Source: Ciona savignyi
Lineage: Eukaryota > Chordata > Ascidiacea > Phlebobranchia > Cionidae
Length of the DNA: 64,000 nucleotides
Reading direction: 5' to 3'
Assembly (NCBI GenBank): GCA_000149265.1
Contig: CH002014.1
Span: forward strand, 52,170-116,169
Shown one piece after another: positions 12,362 to 25,762 of this stretch. Position 1 is the first letter of the stretch. The number at the start of each line of letters is the position of its first letter. A program made the position numbers and the translations under genes. The notes beneath the pieces are model-generated. The model had not been told where the DNA came from, searched no databases, and saw only the letters and a list, made by a program, of their open reading frames with translations.

Positions 12362-12760
12362 AGAGCGTAGAGAACTTAGTTTCAAATTTAGAAAGTTGAC
12401 AAATGTATAATAGAGGCAAAGATATAACCCGTAACAGCTTAAAGTCAAGTTATGTAAAGCTAGGATTCTAATACGAACTCCTATAAAACAACAAAGCCCA
12501 ATAAACAAACGGCAAACATAATATTGTAAAAATCATAATAAAAAAACAAAAAAATTTGTAGGAGTGTTATAGAGAACTGAGTTTCTTTCAAATTTAGACA
12601 GTTGAAAAATGTACAATAAAAGCAAAGATACCCCGTAACAGCTTCAAGTCAATTTGAATTAAGTTAATTAAATCAAGGATTCTAATACGAACTCCTATAA
12701 AACAACAAAGCCCAATAAACAAACGGCAGACATAATATTATAAAAATCCCAATAAAAAAC
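12362..12760. repeat. Tandem duplication, period about 202-214 bp, two copies
   Basis: Two adjacent units (about 12362-12548 and 12562-12760) share long near-identical stretches, including TACGAACTCCTATAAAACAA and CAATAAACAAACGGCA. The period drifts from 202 bp at the left to 214 bp at the right through small insertions. It lies just beyond the proposed CCN polyadenylation signal. Confidence 0.85.
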
Positions 12761-13129
12761 CTAAAATTTTGATTTCAAAGTAATTTTCAGGTTTATAACC
12801 CATCTAATCGCCGCCGTCTACCAGTTATTTGTTCGCAACAATGGCTTATATTGTGTCATAATACATGTCGCTCTTAATCGTGGTCAATCGTTGGTAACTA
12901 AATCTGTAATTAAATTCCCCAGCAATTACCGTGGTCAATTTGAATCGCTGATTAAAAGACACTTCCAGGTACACGAGATTCAGTTTCGAATATCCATTGT
13001 TCTATCTTTGTTTCGTCATACTTCTTCCATTGTCCATCCTCTACTTTCGACAGGACAGAGTTATGACAAAACAATGCTCGTATTTCACGTCACAATACTG
13101 GTTGAAACGTCACAATAGATCGATGAAAC

Positions 13130-13480
13130 GTAATAACCCTGGGACGAAGCATCGAATCGCGCTCCCCTAGTCTTTATGACGCGCAGGATCCGTTTCTTCT
13201 CGAACGCGATAATCGCGAAGGCGCGCGGGGATGTTACTTTAGAAATGGGCGGCGCTTTCCGGATCGAGTTTCCATCGGCAACACGACTCGGCTTCTGCAA
13301 ATTAATCGACCTCTACCGGAAATGTATTCCGCGCGCGCGTTAAGTGCTCCGCCATTGTTTCACCGTGTTTATGACGTAAACAACGCGTGGGTCCGGGTGT
13401 CACGTGATCTCGAGTTAAACACGGCACACACAAATAACATAAAACCTGATAAAGTCCATTCGCGAACCGAAAAACTCTGG
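13130..13480. promoter_or_regulatory. GC-richer island, possible regulatory element
   Basis: Unlike its AT-rich surroundings this segment has many CpG and GCGCGC-type strings (13201-13345) plus CACGTGATC near 13401. No exon is evident. It may be an enhancer or promoter, or simply a composition island. Confidence 0.25.
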
Positions 13481-13955
13481 AATGCACTTTCGAATCTATT
13501 TATGACATCACAGTTTACTTAGCTGCTTCTATAAACGGTAGGGGATATACGACACAATGGAAGAGCTAAAGCGCTTTAACCGCGATAATCCTTGAAAAAG
13601 TTAAGGAATTCGATAAACACCGAACCCCTGCGTCGTTTTATGTGACGACATAATGGAAAAAATGTTTAGATCTTCAAAACGTAATAATCGTTTGTTTGTT
13701 CAGTATAATAGCTCTTATTTGGTCAGCTTTTCTGCGATGTAAACATCTTGAACTATCGCGCGATAACATCTCCGGCTATTTTCCCACGGATTCTAGAATT
13801 CTAGGGGATTGTAACGTCACAATATCGCGTTCCAGAATTCCTTGAACGCCTATCGTGATGTAACAAACCCTTAAACGAAATGGCGGGAGAATGATCCTTT
13901 GTTTTCTGAAAAGATTTTTTTGCATAAATGGTAACATCAACGGTTGTGTTATAAG

Positions 13956-14072
13956 TTTTTTTACCGAGCCAAGTTTCGAATCCATTATGGGCTCGTCACT
14001 AGGACCGTTATTTTGTATAAGAGTCGGTATATGTATCGGTCGCGTAAACCATTTGGCCACACGACCGTACAA
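13956..14072 (-). repeat. SINE family 1 copy
   Basis: Reads on the minus strand from the GTGTGGCCAAATGGTTTACG head through GGTCCTAGTGACGAGCCC and GATTCGAAACTTGGCTCGG to an A tail. It is almost full length. Confidence 0.85.
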
Positions 14073-14413
14073 CGTTGCGTTATAAGGTTCTGTGGGGATA
14101 TCTGTCCACGCAACACGCACCAACTTACGTCAAAGCGGTCCCTACGTCACGCAACGTAAACCTGCATGTTTATGAGCGAACAATCGCAATTCTTAGGAGA
14201 ACTTTCGATTTTACGACTGCCCAATGAGCGCGAGATAACGATGCGTGGGTTGCGTGGGTGAGTGTGTGCAGCTGTTATGGCTGTGTGACGTCACAAGGAA
14301 TGTTGTTTAAAGGCAATGGTGTTGGAAAGTCAGGATGGACAACTGACCATTTGTATTGTTTTATTAAAGTGTTATAGTCGACATCGGAGAAATTCCTAGA
14401 AGCATTTGGAAGT

Positions 14414-14523
14414 AAGGTCGTGTGGCCGAATGGTTAACGCGACCGATACGTAAACCGACTCCTATACAAGGACGATCATAATGACGATCCCATCATTGGT
14501 TCGAAACCTTGCTGGGAAAAAAG
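14414..14523 (+). repeat. SINE family 1 copy
   Basis: Full head GGTCGTGTGGCCGAATGG with TTAACGCGACCGATACG, box-B-like GGTTCGAAACC and an AAAAAA tail. It lies inverted relative to the copy 350 bp to the left. Confidence 0.87.
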
Positions 14524-15700
14524 AAGGATTTGGCAACATTCGGTTGGGGTGGGCAAGTTGCTTTTTTAAACATGGTAGAAAGAAAGTAAACTTCTCACCT
14601 CGTCTGGTTTCGAACCTGCTACCATTGGATGAATGAGTAGGTTTTAATGCGATCTAATATACGTAGCAGGACTAGTAAACAAACCAAGCAAACCGCCTTT
14701 TAATAGGTTTCGTGGTTCAGAGTAATATCTTGACTTATATACGGTCAGAATGCAAAAACGGGCCTAACGACAAATGTGATCCAGGGAAACCAAGGAAAAA
14801 ATCGCTGACTAATTCCAGGAATGACATGATTGCCAAACCACATTCTAAGCGGCATCGTGTGATAATATTGTAAAGATTTTCAATTTTAGTTTTGAGACTT
14901 TTTTTAGCTTATTCGGCCATGGCACACTCGACCGTAATTTTCACAACCTTAAGAGAGATTCGATTGGAATGTATCGTTCCGAAACTAATGGAGACCAATC
15001 AATTGTTTTCGTGGTTTTGTTGCAATTATGTAGAGCACCGACCTTATCGGTTGAAAAATGTTAAAATAGAAATGTTATGGAATTTCCTGGCGCGTGCCGT
15101 AGAGTGATTGGCGGATCGTGATCTCCTATTGTGACGTAATACAGCGATGATTGTTACATCGTGATCTGACTTTGGCGGTCATGTGCATCGGCCGGTTTTG
15201 ATTATTACATCATAATTAAGTTCTTTTATATTACGTCACAATACATTCGCCCGCGATTAAAATCTCTCATTCCTTGGTCCACGTGACCAGATTTCCTGAA
15301 GCACATGTCACGCGCCATAATAAGCATTATGACGTCAATATAGGCGTGGAAAGCTGTGATTCACTGAACCGGAAGACATTGTTGGTCCCAAACTTCTAAA
15401 CAAGGGATCAAGCCAAGGTTAATTATTACATTTGTTTACCACGCCAAGAATAGACAAGGAAACCAGACTGTTTAATAATTCAATGGTTTGTTTTTCGCGC
15501 CAAATTAAGAGTTTCTCTCCGAATCAAAAACAAGTTTTGTATCATTGTATAATTAGAAACATTATCTCATTTCCTACTGGTCAGCCTATGTCCATTGTTA
15601 CATGACACTTAGATTGTGACATCATCAATCTCATTATTCGGAATCAGCAAAAACAGAAAACGTTCTGAGATCGATTGATTCAAAATAAACTTTAATTTGT

Positions 15701-15745
15701 GATGCCACCATAGAGTACTAATATATTAGTACTCTATGATGCCAC
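15701..15745. mobile_element. Minimal palindromic insertion with 8-bp direct flanks
   Basis: A perfect 30-bp palindrome fills 15709-15738 (arm CATAGAGTACTAATA). It is flanked by GATGCCAC at 15701-15708 and 15738-15745, the last G being shared. This looks like a transposon reduced to its two joined ends between an 8-bp target duplication. Confidence 0.6.
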
Positions 15746-18700
15746 ATACTTAAAATGTAACCAAAACAGACAATATCGTGAATGAATAATTAATATATGA
15801 TTTTGTTTGCTAAATTTCCAGTCATTTTGATTTTGTTGCTTAATCACAATAAACAAATATTTAAAGACAGCAACGTTAGTTCAACTGACTTTGCTAGACG
15901 CAAAAATGTTAAAAGGAAAGCAATAACATTTGATAACACGCCGGTACCGCGTAGATCTGTACAATATACATAATAACAGCATCTATCATTCTAACCAAGG
16001 GCAACCTTGTCAAAATCTTTGCTAACTAATGAATTAAATTACGTAACAATGCACATTATGTGAGAACTTTACGAAGATTAATGATTATTTTAAGTCGTGG
16101 TTACCTATGTTCGGGTTATACTGATATTTTGAATACTAAAATTTGACAGATTGACTTTTTAACTGTAAAATTGCATAACAACTGTGACGTAACAAAGTGG
16201 ATTGATGATGAGTTTAAAGTTTAACTAAAAGCTTTTTACTTGGACCCTACATCCCTTCTATATATGTTATAGCAAGTGTGTATTAAGATCAAACATCGTA
16301 AAACTATTTGATATAAAAATGTCTCTCGAAGGCAAATATAACAAGGCTAACTAAGAATTAGGATTCTTTGAGTTTTAGTTATTTAATTGTTGTTTTTTGC
16401 AAAAAGAAATAATTTAAAACAAATCGGGCAATTTCGAATAGGGAAAAAAATGAATTTTAGTAAAAAAATGAGTAGTGAGAAAAGTAACGTGACCAAGTTG
16501 TGTTTATATCAGAGCTGGTATTAGCCGGTCAACGAACCAAACTAATGTAAATAGCAAATATAATTAGATAATATGATTAAAATATCCTGACATCAAAACG
16601 TTACATTTATTACTGTGGTTATATGTCGTGAATAGAAATTGCAACCAATAGGATAACCGGCGAGTCAATTTTATCTGTTCATCTATAAATAAGTAACCAC
16701 CGTGAATAAAAACGCAAAATACATCAATAAAGATGCCTACAAATAAGTGAATTAGATTTTGAATTTTATAGATGGAATTGAAACGAATGTAGTTACTTAT
16801 TTATCTTAAATTAAGACGGCAGATTAAGACAACCCACACGTAGAAGAAATATTTGGATAATCCGCAGAATTCATGGTTATTAAAAATTTCTATTTGTCAT
16901 GTTAGTCAGCTTATCTAAACGTCCATAAATATTTGCCGAGACCCAGCCATTTTATTATTGGCTATAATTCCGAAATGATATCCGTTCTACGATAGCAATT
17001 AATCTTGAAAAGTAATTTATTACGAAACATGCCCGTAAAAAATAAAAAATAACTGTGAAAGTTTATAAGTTAGTAAAATTGGCGGGACTTTTAGTGGGAA
17101 ATAATTGCGAAACACTGATAAAAAATGTTAGGAAACACTGCTGAGCGTCAGCACAATATTGACTTAAAAACTTCTTTATTTGGAAGAATGTCGGATGTTT
17201 GTTGTCCGAAGGTCATGAGTTCGAGACATGTTCAAGGTTATTTGGGGAAATGTTAATTGGAAACATTCGACTTAATGATAACTGGTTGGATTAAGGTAGG
17301 ATTGACGGGGTGGTGTTTAAGTGTACATAAGACCCGAGGGGTGATTTATAAGCCTACATTTTGACTCACAGAGTTAACATTTTGGTGAAGTGATTTTGAA
17401 GTTATAATTCGTGGACTGTTTTTTTAAGCGAAACGATCCCGGGACTATATACGGGATAATTACTAAGAGGGATGTAATTTGAGATATCCTCTGGGGGTTG
17501 GTAAACTATTTGGGGGCTAGGGTGAAATCGGTTTGAATGATTAATCGGTGGTCAATTATTTCTAGGGGCGTTGTAAGGTGGGTCGTAGTGGAAAGGAGGT
17601 GCGTCGTAGTTTTTGGCTTCACATACACTACTTTGCATCCATGTATAGAGTGTGTTTTCTGTTACCGTGGTGTGAAAACAGCACTAGATAAACCGCCGAT
17701 AAATCTTTCGAATATCGCGTGCCCGTAGTCGCGTGTTTTGAGCAGAAAACTCTGTATCCGCCGCGGTCCATATTTAACATGTTTATGTAAGTTAAAAGCA
17801 GCATGTAGTAAAAGAAACAAGAGAGGTGCGAACTACATAAGTTAACAATAACGAGTGTGCTTTCATAATGTCCCCTTTAAAGTGTTACGTCCTTGCAAAT
17901 ACAAGTTCAAACATGTGGTTGAAGTTGGTGTGTAAACACACACATTACATAGTGGTAGAGTGTCGCTTATATGGGGGTACTTTTGTATACAAAAAAGACT
18001 TAACACTTTAAAAGCGAACATTTTAAATGCACACTCGTTTATCAACGTAAGTAGTTTGCAAATTGGAGCTAATATCAAGGCCATGTACAAAATAATTGAT
18101 GGAAAAGAGATCATATTTTGCAAATTGCAGCTATATGAAGTTTGTTTACAAAGGTGATTGAGTGAAAATTGTATTTATATTCAGAGCCTCGTGTGATGAT
18201 TGACAGGACAGAACCGCAACATTATAAAGTGGCTCTCGACCGAGGTGATCTGGGTTTTAAAAAATATTTTCCGAATCGGGATATCAAAACAAACCGCGTT
18301 TTCGCGTCCATTGTTGCATTGTTACGCGTATAAAACCACCGTTGAGGATAAATAAACACCAACGTAATTAAATAACACAGTTATGCAAACACATCTGCTC
18401 CCACACAATAAGAGGTCAAAATTACCCCCAAATAGGATTTGGTTACTTACATCCGATATACCAGACTCATTTAAAACCGTTAAGTAGGGACGGTCCCTTC
18501 TGTCCCATGAGAAATTAAGACATTTGGTTGCTTGTTTCAAATAAAAGTATTTAATGGGAACGAGCACTATAACTATAATTTGATTTAGTGTTCTATAATC
18601 TATACGATTCATCTTTTATTTTTATATAATTTTACGTTTGCTTTTTGCCTTTACCTATATTTATATTCATTTGATACTGGTATTTAAAGACATGTCCTTA

Positions 18701-19636
18701 GCTGCATTTTCCAGATTATTTTCCATCGATATAAGTAGTAAAACATCGTCTAAAAAAGAAACAAATGAAAAACTGAACTCAAAAGAATGTCGAAGAGATG
18801 CCAGAATTGGAACCAATTCGAGCTACATCTGTCAAAACACAATGTCAAATGACAGAACTGGTCATAAAGACTGAATATTACGCACGACCTGTTCGTGTTT
18901 GACCACTGTGAAAATGCTGTACGTGTTTATTTAAATTTGCTGTACGTGTTTTTTTTAAATTTAATATCTTTTTGACAAGACGACCTATGAGTAACAGAAA
19001 ATACCTGTAAAACAGAAGTTTAGTTACCTCATTTAATTAAAATAATTTGCTCGTTTTGGTTGATGCGGTTTTAATAGTTCGCATTTTTGTGCTGGTTTCG
19101 ATTTCCCTTCTCAAGCACTTGAAACCCATCTGCTTTCTTCTCTTAGTGTTTTCGACAAAATTTTTGAATTGCCGAATGCACGTTACTTCCCATGGGTTTA
19201 ATTTCCCACTGTTTGGTGCAGATTAGATTAGCGGTCATGGGATCTAAAACTGAATCCGCCGGAGGTTATGCGTGTCCTTGGGTGGGCCGCCGCGCTAATA
19301 TGATTTTTATGAGGAATATGATCGACAGTTAGGGTGTGTTTCGCGGCGGCGATAACTCTATTGCTGTTTTAGAATTGTTCACTATTTTTACGTCACAATA
19401 TGAAGAACAATTTGCTTCTCGCGTGCAAAGCTGTGATTGATGGAAACAGTGTTTCCAGAGAAATTTCAAAATTCTTTTTCAGTTATATTTGTCAACCAAA
19501 CATGTATCATTGTATACAGTTAAAGGTGACAGGAAAGACATTATAAATAAAGGATCGCTATATCACGGCAATAAAAGTTTAATAATAAAGTTAAGTTTAC
19601 TTTTGTGCGGATCGTTTGTCAAAATTAACGAATCCA

Positions 19637-19980
19637 CTAAAACTTGATTTGGATTCGGCTGCGCCTGGATTTCCTGTTTAAAACTTTTGCACTCAGCGAA
19701 AGCGCGAAAACCCCGTAGAAACAACATAATAAGCCGCGCCCCTGCCCGCTGAGTGACAATGTCGTCTCCTGTCGCGTCGAATCGCGATTCCCAAGCGACG
19801 ATTGTCGTGAATACCGCGGAACGCTAACTTGCGTGCAGACGGGGAGAGGAGTTTTCTCGGCAAACTTTTCGCCGCCTCCGACCGCCATTAGTCATTAAGC
19901 GTATTCGCCGGAAATTGGATAATTTCCTAAGTGACGTCACAGGGGAAGCTTAATGTACTGCCGTGACGTCACAAACGCAA
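19637..19980. promoter_or_regulatory. GC-rich island with CRE, ETS and GC-box motifs
   Basis: The segment is markedly richer in CpG than its flanks. It contains GGGCGCGGC/GCCGCGCCCC near 19735, CCGGAAAT at about 19909 (ETS type) and TGACGTCAC at about 19932 and 19963. An 83-codon minus-strand frame shows no family similarity. A regulatory element is the likelier reading. Confidence 0.3.
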
Positions 19981-22900
19981 AGAAACGCGCCGAAACGTAA
20001 CGCACCGGTAATAATTAGAGACGGAATAATTAAACAAATATTTTTAATACGGGTAAACAGCACTAAAATAAACACAAAACGTTACTTTGTTAAAACAAAC
20101 TTTGCCAAGACTAAAACAACAATTAAAAATGAGAGGAAACACTGCAAAACTTATCCGCGAGCACTGGTCTAATTTTGTTTTTCGATCTGGCGGGGAATTT
20201 CACCCAAAATAAAACCGGGGTTCAAATGGGTTTCTTTGAGTAAACAGCAAAATTAGGGCAAATTTATTTCACACCGGTTCAACCCGGGCTGTGGTGTGTC
20301 GGTGAGAACCACGGCATCAGTACGCGTGAGTTTAAATTCTCGAATTTTCTAGTTTCCCTGGCAACGAAGAATTTGAACCGTTGTGCGTCATAAGAGGCAT
20401 TCACCGTTCCGATTCAGCGCGCGACGCGTGCGGAGTTAGTTCTGTGACATCACAGTCAATGATCATGGAAACAGGTGAATAATCACGTGATAAATAATCG
20501 CGGTTTCGGACGAACAACAGGTTCTGGAATGTGGAACAATTGCAAAATAGCTGTGGAACAATTGCAAAAATAGCAAATTCTTCGAATTTTCATTTTGTGC
20601 TACCGATCCACACACGATTTAGGTCATGAAGCTGAGTATTTATTTTATAACGTAGTGCGAACAAACAAAAACAGTCACCGCGTTATAATCACAACTCGCC
20701 ATCGTGCATAAGGTATTTCACGATAATCGTGGACCAACCTTCGACAAAAAATTATTTGCAGCAATCGGCATGAGATTTAATTAAACATATATTATTATAA
20801 CTTTAATTTGTAATCATAACTTAATTTTCAATCATAAATCTCTAACTTGTTTCGAGTCGTGTAAGTTGTTCCAAAAATAGATTTTAATTATTTTCTAATC
20901 GTCATAAATTTCTACACAAGTCCGTTAATATCGAAATTAATTAAAATAGCGACTTGGTGTCATCGGATTTATGGCTTCTCTGTCATCGTATTTAGAGAGA
21001 GGAACTCGTTTGACCGTTAATATGTAACCTTTATGTAAGTGCGCGATTAAGTTTAAGTCAAGCATATCTCCAAGTTAATTTGTGTACAAAATGTTTAAAA
21101 TTGATTTTTGTATAGGAGACTTTTCAGAATGGCGTTTATGTAGGCAAAAATGGCATTTTTACAGACTTATAAAGTTACACAAATTTGAACACCAAAATTT
21201 GGATGAAATTTCCCTCATTCGGCCGGGGGGTGTTTAGTTACGCTATAATTTGAAAATTACCACGTGTTTGTTACGTAACAATCGGCGTAGACTGATGCTC
21301 CGTGATGCAATAAAGGATGAACCCAAGTTACCCCAGTTTCATATCAACGAATTGCATAAAAAAGCACATATTTGGAAAAACAACTGTCAAACCGTTAAAT
21401 ATTTGTTGTTAACTAACCCTTTTATTTAATAATAATTTTGGAAAAACTGTACATATTTTAGCTCACGTCAAAGTTGTAAAATATCGATATGTATATATGT
21501 AACATGTTAATTAATCTATGATTATGTGTACATGCGTTTATTATAATGACGAATTTTTGCGAACATTTTAAATCTTTGAGCGCATAAATAATGGATTTTC
21601 AAGTTTTGGATGTAAAATTCCAAATGAACAATTAATTGACGAATTAAAATTATGAGTTGGTCAAAAGAGTTTAAAAAATGTATTTATTCTTTAATCGGAA
21701 ACACTTTTGCACCAATTTTACCTTAATAAGAACGATTAAAGTGGCCCTGTCCCAGTCTGGCTTCTTAAAATAGTTATGCGGCCAACCGCAGTGAAAATAT
21801 TAAGTAATTATTCGGTCATAATCACTTCATAATACCAACAATCATAAAACAATGGCTTTAAAAGAGCGCGAAAATCGGAAATAATTCAAAATTATTTTGA
21901 ACTGCCTTTACCTTTCAATTGTTTTGCTTCAATTAAGGTCACTTTGTCTCAAAATAAACAGTGGTTATCAGTTCTAAAAAGCTGTTTTGATTTTCCTTTA
22001 ATTAGTTTGTGTTGTCTGTACAGACACTACAGGGTCCTTGCAGATCAAATAAAAATTCCACAAATTGTCACAATATACTAATAACCTTTGAAGGTAATAA
22101 TAGCTGAGGCGGGTGAATATAACACTTTGTTACGCACAACTCGACACGTAGACATTAATGAAACCTATGTGTTTGGCGTTAAAGAATTTCAAATTTGGGG
22201 TAAACACCAACACCCTATACATTCTTTAAGTTATGAACTGTGCTAAAGGTCAGGGTCAAGAGACCCCAAACAAGAACAGTACCCACCCGGGAGCACATGT
22301 TGCACACTTTAAAAGATTCAAGTTAAACTGCACTTGCTAGTTTTTACAATCTTTCTAAACGGGAAACACTGCAAAATTAACTGTAACTGACTAGGAAGCA
22401 AAATATTTAGTGTGACGACACAAACACATTATGGTGCCATAATCAGTGCAATGTCCCAAAGCAATAGCATGGACATCGATCTTTAAAGAACCAATAACAT
22501 AGTTCGTTTATTAATTTGAAACTTATTAGGGTATATATTTACTGGTGGTGCGATTGATAAGGTAAAGTTATGAATTAATAAGACATAACAGGACTATAGT
22601 AATGTGGCGTAAACGGCGCAGGTTGGATCTTTACTGTGACTACTTTAGCCTGCTTGTGTCCTTGAGCAATACACTCCGCTGTTTCGATTCACTGGATTCA
22701 AAAGGATTCCTCAAAATCTAAAGATATTGAATATGCTATACACAATGAAGTGACTTCGGAAATCTGAAGATTAGTCCAACAGCTTTGTTTTCCCACCCAC
22801 CTGGATATATTGGTATACTGAATGTTATATTACTAAGTTTTATATGCGTAGAATTATATGCAGTTAATACTCTGAAACTGCGAATATAGACAATTCGTGT

Positions 22901-25065
22901 CCTACTAAGTTTGATTTGTGTGCGTGTTTGCTGACCCAAGACTTTTAAAATGTGGCTCTGATGGACAAGCTGCTTGCTAGTTAAAGGTTTTGTGTACAAC
23001 AATTTTCGATTTTGGAAAATGATAACGATGATGAATATTCAACATGTTAAGGACTTGTCACAAATGTAGCTGATCTTCTTATTGCAGCAATTCTCCGAGT
23101 ATCGAAGCAATTAAATAGAACTACGGATTATGAATATTATTAGCTATGATCTGCGCCAGTGGTACCACACTCCAGGGACCCTATGGATTGTTATTTATGA
23201 AGGGTGGTCTTAGATACGGGTATAGCATTCATATAAGGTGTACTACTTGTACGGTTGCGGTCCGCTTGACTTGTGTAACACAGATATAGGTTCTGTGACC
23301 ATTTTTAATACATTATAATAATATTACGCCTGGATTCCAAACAGAGCACCTAATCCTAGGCCAATATGAAATAAGTTCGTGAGGATTAGGAGACACTAAA
23401 AATAGCAAACTGAAACATAAAAAATAATTTTAAGTGTGACTCTAAAGAATGCCTGTAATAACAGCACGAATTACAACATACATTTAACCAGTTTTATATT
23501 GGACATTTATGATATAATTTGAGTCATTTACGTAAGTGCGTTGTTTTCGTTTCTTAGCTTTTATATGCAGCAAAATTAAATATTGTGCGAAATCCGTTCG
23601 TTAAAGTGAGCTTCATAATATTTTGTTGGACTTTTTGTGTCCACAGAGCTCGCATTACCACAGAGATAAAATATTGCTTATGTTGGCCATATGGATCTAA
23701 AAAAGGAAAGTCGTTGCAATACAGGTTATTGGAGAAGGGGCTAATACATAATTTATGCAAGAAATATCCAGGGCTGAGATCGAACCCAACACCTGTGTGG
23801 CCATAACCATCGTTCATATGGAAGTCGAATTACTTTGAATATCAAATGCATTTGGCGAAGTATGCATGATCCTCATGACTTTTAAGTACATTGCCTGAAA
23901 ATGATGTAAACATGTTTTACAATGTTACAGATTCAGTGGGGCGCGTTTTGACCTAACATAATTTGCCGATTTCTTGTTTTCAATTGTCATCATTAATTAT
24001 CTTATATTCTAATGAAGAACCTTCACGTGAAAACGAATTTCGCCAATTCCTTGCGGGCCACGAATTCCCGCTGCCAACTAAGGCGTCTTGGAGCACACTC
24101 TGTGGTATTCGCTCGACTGATAAGCACCCAATTAACAAACACTCGACAGGGCAAAAGTATCGAGCAGTGGCTTAATTGGTGGACTTTATGGCTTCGGATG
24201 AATTCTCGATAACAAGATAGCGGACGCAAGGACATTGTGGTTGCGGTGGGAATTTGTGAGCACTGATCACGTAAGCAGGATTTCGAAGCTGGGATAATGG
24301 GGGCGGGGTTTGTACAGTTACATGTGGGATGTTTTGGTCAAAACATTAACGGGGATTTCCGAACAGGAGATTTTATTTATTGCTTAGTATTAGAGACTTA
24401 CATTAATCGAAATTAAATTGATTCTAACTCTTAATCAACTTACTAGTTCAATTGATTTAACTCTTCGTGTATATTTGGTATTTAGATGCGGTTTCTGTTT
24501 CGGGAAACTCCCTCCTACATGTCAAGTGATGTAATAAGTCACTCAAAGTGTTCGATGACGTCACACTACAGGTTGTTATCAAGTAAAGATTGAATAAAGG
24601 TCATTATGGGTCACTAAGGATGGCCACTTCCACACCAATCCACTGTTAATAGGTCCTCTTGACATAATTCTTCAGTGTTCCCAGGCAACAAAATCTGTAA
24701 GGCCATTAGTGTAAAGTTGAGTTAATTTTTTAACCGGAAACACTGAAAAACGGATTCCACAAATTCCACGCTGTTTATGCGATAATCGATCATTCTACGT
24801 CACAATGGTAGACCTCAACGGTTGACTCCTAATTAAACTTGAACCACGTGCCTTCTCTGTTAGAATTCAAAATAATGGACGTGACCAAACACTCGTAGAA
24901 ACAAAACAGTGGCTGAGATTTTTACCCGGACTTTTTGGTTGACGTGATTTTTAGGAGGTGAGGCTTCGAGTCCATTACAATATCTTGACTAGGTATGTTT
25001 TTTAATTACATGATGTCAGAATCGGTCGGGCTAACCGCTCGGTTGCATTATCGATTTAAACTTTT

Positions 25066-25176
25066 TTTACCAGCCTAAGGTTTAAATCCATGACTGGCTT
25101 GTCCCTAAACCGTTTTTTGAATTGAATCGGTATATGTATCGGTCGCGTGAACCATTCGGCCACACAACCGTACCAT
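25066..25176 (-). repeat. SINE family 1 copy
   Basis: Minus-strand copy with head GTTGTGTGGCCGAATGG and a diverged box B region (GGATTTAAACC). It is nearly full length. Confidence 0.8.
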
Positions 25177-25675
25177 AATCGCTTTAAATAGAAGTATCGC
25201 TGACAATTAAACTCGACATTGCCGTCTAGCGGCGAAACATGAACAATCGGTTAAGAAAATAGCCGCTTTACAGCCAATACTCTAACACTATTCCTTAGGC
25301 CAATGTTATAAGTTAAAATATATGCAAAATAGTTAGGTTAAACTTAACTAAAATACTGTTTACAAAAATGAAAACAAAAATATTTTGAGTAACTATAGGA
25401 GGGTCACAATAAATAAATAATAAGAAGCTAATATATTAATGTTCTTTCTATTAAATAGAAAAAAGTAGGAGCGTTATCATATGACGATTGTTTATGCTAT
25501 ATTAATTCTATGCTACTTTTATATGTCATTTGGTGGCAAAAATGGACAGTTAAGTCAGTGGTGCCGCATCTATTGCTGTAGGTGGATTATTGCAAGTAGG
25601 ATGTTTTTCTTCCATTTTTTTAATTTGGACCAACCCATTCGAACCCAAAAAAACCAGGCGAGATTCGTTAAATTC

Positions 25676-25762
25676 CGCGGTAACAAAACCGCGGAAAAGC
25701 GTAGCCGGTTGGGAATCGAACTTGGCTCCACCATCGCGTTGAGCTACCATAGTATGCGACCA
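25676..25762 (-). other. tRNA-like fragment
   Basis: On the minus strand TGGTAGCTCAACGCG resembles a box A and GTTCGATTCCC resembles a box B. They are only about 28 bases apart, too close for an anticodon arm. It is probably a degenerate tRNA or a SINE head, not a functional tRNA. Confidence 0.35.

Noticed and set aside
19637-19888. 83-codon minus-strand frame in a GC-rich island
   Set aside because: Composition alone explains the open frame; no similarity, no splice signals that join it to other exons.
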